A stretch of DNA of 14,039 nt from Armatimonadota bacterium. GTDB lineage: Bacteria > Armatimonadota > Armatimonadia > Armatimonadales > Armatimonadaceae. This document shows, in pieces, positions 1 through 5,538 of this stretch. Both the position numbers and the translations under genes were made by a program. The stretch's first letter is position 1; each line of letters begins with the position of its first letter. The stretch is taken from positions 1 to 14,039 of the forward strand of contig JAURHZ010000031.1 of NCBI GenBank assembly GCA_030833025.1. Reading direction: 5' to 3'. The notes under the pieces are model-generated. The model worked only from the letters and a program-made list of their open reading frames with translations. It was not told where the DNA came from and did not search any database.

Positions 1-1
1 A

Positions 2-454
2 GGTACGAAAGACGTTTGGGATAAGGTCTTCACGGTCAATCCATACTTGCACACCAGTACCTTTGGAGGAAATCAGGCAGCTTGTGTCGCCGCACTAAAA
101 ACGCTGGAGATCATTGAACGAGATCAACTCGTTGAGCGGTCAGCTGCGGCCGGAGCAAGATTGATTTCAGGATTGTCAGACGTTTGCCAGCAATTCCCCC
201 TGATTTTGCGTGATGTGCGGGGTAAAGGTCTCATGGTGGGCGTAGAATTTGCTGACGCGGATGTTGGCAAATTGGTTATCGGAAGCTTGGTTAAGGGCGG
301 TGTAGTCGCTGCCTATACACTCAACACACCGGAAGTGATGCGTTTTGAACCTCCTCTGATTATTTCAGATGAGCAGATTGATACTGTCATCGATGTGTTT
401 CGGTCTGCCGTGTTGGAAATCCAGCAGATGCTCGAGGAGTTCGGAATAGCATGA
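2..454 (+). CDS. Class III aminotransferase, putrescine/ornithine type (C-terminal part only)
   Basis: The reading frame is open from the left edge, so the gene is cut by the window; only about 150 C-terminal residues are present. The piece beginning PYLHTSTFGGN is the conserved class III (fold-type I, PLP-dependent) segment just after the catalytic lysine, which itself lies outside the window. Further family marks are RDVRGKGLMVGVEF and the late MRFEPPLIIS segment, which supplies the substrate-carboxylate arginine in this family. From family knowledge, the TLN...EPPL arrangement resembles putrescine/ornithine aminotransferases more than acetylornithine enzymes; the substrate is therefore inferred. 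The enzyme would be cytosolic and transfer an amino group from a diamine or omega-amino acid to 2-oxoglutarate. The stop overlaps the next start as ATGA (451-454). A TTG at 47 is an internal leucine, not a start. Confidence 0.88.
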   Translation, partial: GTKDVWDKVFTVNPYLHTSTFGGNQAACVAALKTLEIIERDQLVERSAAAGARLISGLSDVCQQFPLILRDVRGKGLMVGVEFADADVGKLVIGSLVKGGVVAAYTLNTPEVMRFEPPLIISDEQIDTVIDVFRSAVLEIQQMLEEFGIA

Positions 455-975
455 ATATCAACCAAAAGTTTGCAAAGGTAAGTACTGGCATAGTTGCTCT
501 GGGGTTGTTTGTTTCAGGTGCAAGCGCCCAATCTATTCTGAACTTCGAATACGGTAAACCCCAGTCAAATGGAACTTACCTCTGGGGATATACAGTCACT
601 GCCCGCGAGTACCAAGATCTGAATTATTGGATTCTCGGTGTCGATCGGCAAGTCTACGATGCGATCGTGCAAGGCTCCGTTACCGGCGCAACCAACGTGT
701 CCTACGTAAACCAAGGTGGCGAAAATTTTCTCTCAGGGATTCGGTTTGATGGCCTTATCGCGAAGAATCAATCCAAGGACATTACATTTAGTCTTGCCCC
801 TGGATTTACCGCGGATGGAAACATCAGGGCATCCATTGACGGATCCGCTGTTCTCTATTGCACGACAGGACCGATTCCGACCATCTGCGATATTCCAGAA
901 CCTTCATCGATTGCCTTTACCGGCGTCGGCCTTGCTGCGATGCTCGGTATGTGCCTTCGCAGGCGAAAAGCCTAA
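451..975 (+). CDS. Small secreted PEP-CTERM sorting-domain protein
   Basis: The 174-residue product has a signal peptide (about residues 1-26: basic start, hydrophobic core, ASA|Q cleavage site), a beta-rich middle of unknown function and a classic PEP-CTERM tail: PEP at 149-151, a hydrophobic segment about 154-169, and the basic end RRRKA. In known systems this tail is recognised by exosortase, which releases the protein to the outside, often with exopolysaccharide. Two cysteines (137 and 146) bracket a short proline-containing loop just before the PEP motif and could form a disulfide. The ATG overlaps the stop of the upstream aminotransferase (ATGA); a GAGGAG ribosome site at 434-439 lies 11 bases upstream, slightly far. 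The TAA stop overlaps the TAG of the opposite gene (972-975). No exosortase gene is in the window. The function of the mature domain is not recognised. Confidence 0.87.
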   Translation: MNINQKFAKVSTGIVALGLFVSGASAQSILNFEYGKPQSNGTYLWGYTVTAREYQDLNYWILGVDRQVYDAIVQGSVTGATNVSYVNQGGENFLSGIRFDGLIAKNQSKDITFSLAPGFTADGNIRASIDGSAVLYCTTGPIPTICDIPEPSSIAFTGVGLAAMLGMCLRRRKA

Positions 976-1850
976 CCTCGGCTCCTCTCAAGGAGAATCA
1001 TCATCATCAATCCCAGCAGGATACGAACTTCATCCTCTGGGGCAGACTGTTTGTGCGCATAAACCGAATAACTCCGCTCGAAAAAGCTTGGTTGTTTGGC
1101 AAGCTGCATCACCGGATTTCCAAAAGCATCGACAACATCGTATGCAGGGTGAAACAAGTAGCCACTGAACATGCCGAGAATGGGTACTTCAGAAAGCAAC
1201 GAATCAAAAACTTTAGTCCACGGATTCGACTCTCGAATCGTGAATAGCTCACGCCCGGATGCATCTTCAATCGTGTAGTGTGCTTTCCACAGCGATACCA
1301 ATCCATGTCGGCGAATGCAGCCTAAATCGGATCCCATGGCACCACGGAAGCGGTATCTGCCTGAGAAGTCGAGGATGTTATCAGCCTGAATCGTATACAT
1401 TAGACGTCCACGGGATTCATCCGCGAACACTTCTATCTGTTCTCTAAGCTTTAGTGCTTTCTGATGAACAAAGCCTACACTACGACCTGTTGCATCATTC
1501 ATCCGGATGTCCTGCGTCCAGGAAATCAACTTGAAGTTGATGGCAAGCGGATATGCCATGCTCGACGCCGGCATATCAGCGTTTCGAAGGGCATCGTATG
1601 CGGGATCTGGATGTGCAGCTTGTGCATCCATCATGGCAGCTACCACTTCAGCTTCAGCCTCATGTTTCATCACATCGACGGCATCATCAAACAGCGCAAC
1701 AATGTCCCCTGCTTCCACCTCTCGCTTCGTATATTCATCCACGAGAATCGACTGGCGATTGACAACGCCATTGGTGATCATCGTACGGAGCTGCGCAAGT
1801 GTAAATGGGCCATTTAGCTGGCCAGCAACTTTCAGAAAATAGAGCTGCAT
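972..1850 (-). CDS. GYF_2 domain fused to LURP-one/scramblase-like domain
   Basis: The 292-residue protein has two parts. Residues 1-55 look like a GYF_2 (DUF4339) module, with the pattern YF...G..NGPFTLAQLRTMI.NG. After an acidic, alanine-rich linker (about 57-100), residues about 103-290 resemble the LURP-one-related/tubby-like superfamily that includes phospholipid scramblases: repeated beta-strand pairs such as the FSGRYRFRG stretch (162-170), SLWKAHYTIED (186-196) and ELFTIRES (201-208), closing with a hydrophobic helix (276-287). GYF_2 modules in bacteria usually bind proline-rich peptides or accompany membrane proteins; the C-terminal domain may bind lipid. Both roles are inferred from the families. 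The start ATG has a GAAAGG-type ribosome site 8 bases upstream, and the gene follows the class V PLP enzyme by 4 bases, so the two should be co-transcribed. The stop overlaps the PEP-CTERM gene's stop on the other strand. Confidence 0.78.
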   Translation of the reverse strand: MQLYFLKVAGQLNGPFTLAQLRTMITNGVVNRQSILVDEYTKREVEAGDIVALFDDAVDVMKHEAEAEVVAAMMDAQAAHPDPAYDALRNADMPASSMAYPLAINFKLISWTQDIRMNDATGRSVGFVHQKALKLREQIEVFADESRGRLMYTIQADNILDFSGRYRFRGAMGSDLGCIRRHGLVSLWKAHYTIEDASGRELFTIRESNPWTKVFDSLLSEVPILGMFSGYLFHPAYDVVDAFGNPVMQLAKQPSFFERSYSVYAHKQSAPEDEVRILLGLMMMILLERSRG

Positions 1851-1854
1851 TGTC

Positions 1855-3039
1855 TTAACCTTTCAATTCAGCGAGGAGGTCCCAAAGACGCTCATAATCA
1901 TCTTCGATATTGTAATAGGCTGCCGAGATACGTAAGGCATCGAACTCAGGCACCGGACGTAGAAAAGCCCGCTTTTCGTCGAGGACCTTTCCTGCAAAGG
2001 CATTTATTTCAGCACCAGTGACACCATTAATGCGGATACTGACAAGCGCACTGGATGCATCAAATGTTAGCGGTGACAACAGCTCAAAGCGGTTGGTTTG
2101 CTCGAGAACACGCTTCTTGATGTAGGCCGATAGCAGCTCCTGACGTTCCCGAATTCGCTCAAGACCCAGCTCAGCAATGACATCGAGTGCGGCATGCATC
2201 GTCGCGAACGTTTGCGCCGGACGTGTGGCCATGAGCTCAAAGCGATGCGCCCCCGGAGCAAAAACCGGTTCTCCGCTGTACTCGTTGTCCGGCGTAAACG
2301 GCATCATCCCGTGGCCGACGTGCACAGGCCACATTTCATCTTCAAAGCCATCACGGACATACAGAAGTCCTACACCGTTTGGTCCACCAAGCCACTTGTG
2401 ACCATTTGTGATGTAGAGGTCGCACCCCATTGCTGTGAGGTCCACGGGTACTTGGCCAAGTGCCTGTGCACCATCGATGTAAGACATAATCCCATTTGCT
2501 TTTGCCCACGCGCTGGCGGCGGTGGCATCGGTGCGCTTACCGGTGTTACAGCAGACATGGGATAAAACCATCACCTTGGTATTCGGCGTACGTGCCTTCT
2601 CAAGATTTTCGATCAGCGTTTCGGTGTCCGTTGAGAGTCCATATCGAACAATCCGGATCTTCCCACGTTGCTGAAGGTAGCCAAAGACCATGTTAGTAGC
2701 GGGATACTCATGGTCGGAAATCAGGACATCGACTGGAGCATCCCAGCGGTGCCACGGAAGATCCATCGCGATGTTCAGGGATACGGTTGCATTGCCAGTG
2801 AAAGCGATCTCAGTCGGTTTGGCGTTACAAAAAGCCGCTAGGCGATCTCGTGCTGTGAGAGCCGCTTCTTGGGCCGCAACGTAGCCAGCGTAGCCATCGT
2901 CTTCAACGCGCCGGGTCCATTCAAGAAGTGCGGCCGTCGTTTTTGGATGACAGATGCCCTTCGTACCAGCATTAACCTGCAACATCGAGAATGCACCAAC
3001 ATGCGCACGAAAGGCAGCTACCTCATTGTCAAGAACCAT
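1855..3039 (-). CDS. Class V aminotransferase / isopenicillin N epimerase-like PLP enzyme
   Basis: The product (394 residues from the chosen start) is a fold-type I PLP enzyme of class V, the group of cysteine desulfurase, selenocysteine lyase and isopenicillin N epimerase. Visible landmarks are LSHVCCNTGKR (159-169), the cofactor-binding aspartate in YIDGAQALGQVPVD (D189) with Q192, and the Schiff-base lysine in YITNGHKWLGGPNG (K215). The SHV..NTG and HKWLGGP patterns favour the isopenicillin N epimerase-like branch rather than IscS/SufS; the substrate is unknown. The protein is presumably cytosolic. I chose the ATG at 3039 because GGTGAGG (3046-3052) lies 6 bases upstream; a TTG at 3054 would add five residues but overlaps that ribosome site. 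It heads a two-gene unit with the GYF_2/LURP-one gene, and is separated from the upstream minus-strand genes by a terminator. Confidence 0.88.
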   Translation of the reverse strand: MVLDNEVAAFRAHVGAFSMLQVNAGTKGICHPKTTAALLEWTRRVEDDGYAGYVAAQEAALTARDRLAAFCNAKPTEIAFTGNATVSLNIAMDLPWHRWDAPVDVLISDHEYPATNMVFGYLQQRGKIRIVRYGLSTDTETLIENLEKARTPNTKVMVLSHVCCNTGKRTDATAASAWAKANGIMSYIDGAQALGQVPVDLTAMGCDLYITNGHKWLGGPNGVGLLYVRDGFEDEMWPVHVGHGMMPFTPDNEYSGEPVFAPGAHRFELMATRPAQTFATMHAALDVIAELGLERIRERQELLSAYIKKRVLEQTNRFELLSPLTFDASSALVSIRINGVTGAEINAFAGKVLDEKRAFLRPVPEFDALRISAAYYNIEDDYERLWDLLAELKG

Positions 3040-3045
3040 GGTCAG

Positions 3046-3052
3046 CCTCACC
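3046..3052 (-). promoter_or_regulatory. Ribosome-binding site deciding the class V gene start
   Basis: GGTGAGG on the minus strand, 6 bases before the ATG at 3039. It overlaps the alternative TTG at 3054, which argues that the ATG is the true start. Confidence 0.65.
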
Positions 3053-3059
3053 AAACAAA

Positions 3060-3067
3060 GTTCTATC
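3060..3067 (-). promoter_or_regulatory. Possible -10 element for the class V gene
   Basis: The minus strand reads TGATAGAAC here. TAGAAC (3060-3065) would place the transcript start about 14 bases before the ribosome-binding-site/ATG block ends. GATAGA also occurs in front of the genes starting at 8835 and 12473. No convincing -35 box is visible, so this is tentative. Confidence 0.3.
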
Positions 3068-3153
3068 AGTATCCCCCACTCTCAGCGCATTGACCGTAAA
3101 GGTTCATTGCATTTTCGACTAACCACCATTCCTAAGTGTTGTTTACGACAGAT

Positions 3154-3205
3154 TACTAAGGTGGATTTTCGACCAGTGCTGGGAAGTGGAAGCACTGCCT
3201 TAGTA
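3154..3205. repeat. Nested inverted repeat in the intergenic spacer
   Basis: The right side, 3191-3205, is one continuous block whose two halves pair with two separated left blocks: CAGTGCT (3174-3180) with AGCACTG (3191-3197), and TACTAAGG (3154-3161) with CCTTAGTA (3198-3205). The left blocks are separated by 12 bases and the inner loop is 10 bases. The extra 12-base stretch contains ATTTTCGAC, which also occurs directly repeated at 3111-3119. There is no T-run on either side, so it is not a plain terminator. It lies about 115-165 bases upstream of the class V gene start and could be an operator, an RNA structure or a small mobile-repeat remnant. Confidence 0.55.
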
Positions 3206-3241
3206 TTTACATTCCTGAAATACGAGGTTTGTACCTCAAAC

Positions 3242-3278
3242 AAAAAAAGTGCCTACAACAGAATGTTGCAGACACTTT
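3242..3278 (-). terminator. Intrinsic terminator after the LTxxQ gene
   Basis: Read on the minus strand, AAAGTGTCTGCAACA (3264-3278) pairs with TGTTGTAGGCACTTT (3246-3260) over 15 pairs including two G-T wobbles, with a three-base TTC loop, and is followed by further T residues (3242-3245, then more after one G). It begins 19 bases after the stop codon at 3298. It should end the minus-strand transcript of the tubulin-like/SUKH/aroE/LTxxQ genes. Confidence 0.85.
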
Positions 3279-3297
3279 GTATTTGCTCGCTAAGAAA

Positions 3298-4161
3298 TTA
3301 GAAGCGTGGAGGTGGAGCTCCGTTACCGTTTTGGGTTGGAGGTGGGTTGCCACCGCCATTGCCACCACGGCCGCCACGACCACCTTGGCCACCCGCTCCA
3401 GGTGCACCTGGAGCTCCGCCACGTCCACCTCGGCCGCCGAAGCCTTGGTTAGGATTTTCCTTCTCGTACTTCTCAACCATTGCTTTTTGATCAGCGGTGA
3501 GGAGCGCACGGGTCTTATCCTTGAGCGCTGTCTGGGTTTGCGTCATGATTTCGCGAATCGCTTGGAAATCCTGATTGTCGCGTGCTTCTTGCATCTTCTC
3601 TTGGGAGATGGTCTGAACCTGCTTTACGACAGCAGCAATCTTGGTCTTCTGGTCTTCGGTAAGTTTGAGGTCACCGATCAATGCCAATGGAAGCTGAGCG
3701 GACTGGTAGGCCTGAACATCCTTGAGGAATGCTGGAAGGGCCTTCTTCTGATCATCGGTCAGAACAGCCTCGACCTGAGCGTCATTCTTCTTGCGCTCTT
3801 CCTGCATCTTGGTCATCATTTCCTGCAGCTGAGCAGGATCTGGGCGGTTGCCACCGCCGGCACCACCGCCGAATGGGTTGTTTCCACCACCGAATGCAGC
3901 ACGCTGCGCTTCGCGGATCTTCTTCTGAACATCGTCAACCTTGGTCTTCTGATCGTCTGTGAGCTTCAGACCCTTTACCAAGACATCAACAGGAAGGCTG
4001 CTGAGGCCCATCTGCATCATGCCACCGCCACGCTGTCCGCCGAATCCACCGCCAAATCCGCCGCCGCCGTTGCCACGCTGCGCAAGAGCTGAGCCCTGTG
4101 CGAAGGCAACCAGGGATAAGACTGCCGTTGCACCAACGAGAGTCGTCATCAATTTATTCAT
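3298..4161 (-). CDS. Periplasmic LTxxQ (Spy/CpxP-like) protein with duplicated core and glycine-rich segments
   Basis: The 287-residue product carries a signal peptide (about 1-27, cleavage near ALA|Q) and four LTxxQ motifs: LTDDQ at 67-71 and 134-138, LTEDQ at 167-171 and LTADQ at 221-225. The segments starting GLKLTDDQKTK (64) and DLKLTEDQKTK (164) are near copies about 100 residues apart, so the helical core is an internal duplication. LTxxQ proteins such as Spy and CpxP are periplasmic, ATP-independent chaperones or stress sensors; that role is inferred here. Glycine-rich stretches lie at about 30-48, 91-105 and 240-272, and the tail is NGNGAPPPRF. No cysteine is present. An AAAGG ribosome site (4171-4175) lies 9 bases before the ATG. 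It lies 67 bases downstream of aroE on the same strand, so it may share that transcript or use its own promoter. Confidence 0.85.
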   Translation of the reverse strand: MNKLMTTLVGATAVLSLVAFAQGSALAQRGNGGGGFGGGFGGQRGGGMMQMGLSSLPVDVLVKGLKLTDDQKTKVDDVQKKIREAQRAAFGGGNNPFGGGAGGGNRPDPAQLQEMMTKMQEERKKNDAQVEAVLTDDQKKALPAFLKDVQAYQSAQLPLALIGDLKLTEDQKTKIAAVVKQVQTISQEKMQEARDNQDFQAIREIMTQTQTALKDKTRALLTADQKAMVEKYEKENPNQGFGGRGGRGGAPGAPGAGGQGGRGGRGGNGGGNPPPTQNGNGAPPPRF

Positions 4162-4228
4162 TGTGTCTGACCTTTCACCGGTTCGTATGTTCCGTTGCGG
4201 GTTTGGACGTATACGTGACCGTGGATGT

Positions 4229-5080
4229 TCACTTCACCCCGCCTTGGATGGATTCCTGCACCGCTTGACGCATCACATGAACAGGTGCGGAGACCCCAAG
4301 CCACCGTTCGAATGAAATTGCCCCCTGCTGGACAAGCATCTCAAGCCCATTTTGAACCCGCAGGCCACGCGATTCTGCACGCATCAACAGCTCCGTACGA
4401 TCTGGGCGATAAATTAAGTCAGATACGACACAGTTATCCGCAAGCCTATCAATATCTATTTCGGGTATTACACCAACATTTGGAGACATCCCAAGTGTCG
4501 TCGTGTTTACCACCAATGCCGCATCAGCTAGCGCCCGCAGGACCGCTGGACTGTCATATCCTCCGATATCCGATGCCCCTAGCGACAAGAGTCCCTCAGC
4601 TTTGGCCAGTGTCCGATTTGCGACGACCACCTTACAACCAATCCCAGCAAGTGCAGACGCAACCGATCGTGCGCTCCCACCGGCACCGAGGACCACTACA
4701 GTTGCCCCTGCGACCGGAACAAGATTACAAGATCGCAACGCAGCGATGTAGCCGCGGCCATCCGTGGTATCGCCGCAGAGCAGGCCATTGTCCCAGTAGA
4801 GGGTGTTGACAGCCCCGAGATGCTCAGCCTCCGGAGTCAAGGCATCCAGAAATGGCACAACTGCTTCCTTGTGCGGAACGGTAACGTTTACTCCCCGGAT
4901 ACCGAGAGCACGTACTCCAGCAACGGCTGCGGCAAGGTGGTCAGGCTGAACTTCAAAAGGTACATAGACACCATTTATTCCACAATGCTCGAGCGCGGCA
5001 TTATGCATCGGAGGACTCGCACTATGCTTGACTGGGCATCCCCAAACAGCGAACACATCGGACGATCCATTTAATATCAA
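4229..5080 (-). CDS. aroE: Shikimate 5-dehydrogenase
   Basis: This 283-residue, full-length enzyme reduces 3-dehydroshikimate to shikimate with NADPH, the fourth step of the shikimate pathway to aromatic amino acids. Substrate-site residues are all present: S20 and S22 in HSASPPMHN, the catalytic K71 in NVTVPHK, N92 in AVNTLY, D107 in GDTTDGRGY and Q251 in the NGLEMLVQQ segment. The Rossmann glycine loop is GAGGSA (132-137), and ANRT (154-157) is the NADP phosphate-binding mark. The start is TTG: its bases overlap the TGA of the SUKH gene as TTGA (5077-5080), a GGAGAA ribosome site (5087-5092) lies 6 bases upstream, and no in-frame ATG lies near; a GTG eight codons in is the only other candidate. 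Coupling to the SUKH gene is likely. No other aromatic-pathway gene is in the window. Confidence 0.95.
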   Translation of the reverse strand: MILNGSSDVFAVWGCPVKHSASPPMHNAALEHCGINGVYVPFEVQPDHLAAAVAGVRALGIRGVNVTVPHKEAVVPFLDALTPEAEHLGAVNTLYWDNGLLCGDTTDGRGYIAALRSCNLVPVAGATVVVLGAGGSARSVASALAGIGCKVVVANRTLAKAEGLLSLGASDIGGYDSPAVLRALADAALVVNTTTLGMSPNVGVIPEIDIDRLADNCVVSDLIYRPDRTELLMRAESRGLRVQNGLEMLVQQGAISFERWLGVSAPVHVMRQAVQESIQGGVK

Positions 5081-5538
5081 TGTAAGTTCTCCAGAAACGC
5101 TGCAAACGATGGAGCCACATTATATGGATCCTCTCCATCCGGAGTGATCAGAACAACTTGTTTTGGGGCTCCACCATCAATCATTACAGCGAGCACACCG
5201 CCAAAGGCATCCAACGCAAACGGAACCATTGATTCATCGGGGAATTCATCCTGCAAATCTGCCAACACGTCCAATAAAGGTCGCCTGCGATACGCATCCG
5301 GTACTTCGCCATCCCAGTGATTACCATGTAGCGCTAAGAAACAATCCACCTGGCGGACATCGATACGCCCATCTGGATGTGGCACAACATAACCGGATGG
5401 CTCTGCGTATCCGCCGTTCGCCATTACCAAATGCTCACGAAGTTCCAACGGTAAGGCGTACCCAGCAACGGCTTCAAAGCGCAGAAAGTCATCTTGCGTC
5501 ACTGCGCCTTCTGGATTGATATCAAACCACCTTGGCAT
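5077..5538 (-). CDS. SUKH (SMI1/KNR4) family protein
   Basis: The 153-residue protein shows the usual SUKH order: an N-terminal helix ending in the YALPLELREHLVMANGG pattern (27-43), a middle PHPDGRIDVRQVDCFLAL strand/helix region, the hallmark VPFALDAFGGVLAVMID (105-121), and a closing helix SFAAFLENL (144-152). SUKH proteins include immunity proteins of polymorphic toxin systems and adaptor-like proteins such as yeast Knr4; no toxin gene lies here, so an adaptor or regulatory role tied to its neighbour seems more likely (inference). Its ATG directly follows the TAA of the tubulin-like gene with no gap, using a GGAG ribosome site inside the end of that gene 6 bases upstream. This implies tight translational coupling. 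No signal peptide or membrane segment is seen. Confidence 0.8.
   Translation of the reverse strand: MPRWFDINPEGAVTQDDFLRFEAVAGYALPLELREHLVMANGGYAEPSGYVVPHPDGRIDVRQVDCFLALHGNHWDGEVPDAYRRRPLLDVLADLQDEFPDESMVPFALDAFGGVLAVMIDGGAPKQVVLITPDGEDPYNVAPSFAAFLENLH
5087..5092 (-). promoter_or_regulatory. Ribosome-binding site deciding the aroE TTG start
   Basis: GGAGAA on the minus strand, 6 bases upstream of TTG 5080-5078. It lies inside the end of the SUKH gene and supports TTG as the aroE start. Confidence 0.65.

Noticed and set aside
3040..3054. TTG start at 3054 for the class V enzyme
   Set aside because: It overlaps the GGTGAGG ribosome site that serves the ATG at 3039, so the five extra residues are unlikely to be translated.
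3398..3411. Perfect 14-base palindrome CCAGGTGCACCTGG
   Set aside because: It lies within the repeated Gly-Ala-Pro codons of the LTxxQ protein tail, where such symmetry arises easily from codon repetition.
3229..4092. 287-codon open frame on the plus strand opposite the LTxxQ gene
   Set aside because: It is antisense to a gene with a clear signal peptide and four LTxxQ motifs; its product has runs of low-complexity residues produced by the opposite glycine codons and no recognisable motif.
4207..4216. Palindrome ACGTATACGT between aroE and the LTxxQ gene
   Set aside because: A single 10-base palindrome without a second copy or clear promoter elements is too weak to call an operator.
4225..4809. 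194-codon plus-strand open frame over aroE
   Set aside because: It lies wholly opposite an unmistakable aroE and shows no family motif; it is a shadow frame.
5077..5538. SUKH protein as an immunity gene of a polymorphic toxin system
   Set aside because: There is no toxin, secretion or other immunity gene nearby; its direct coupling to the tubulin-like gene points to another role.
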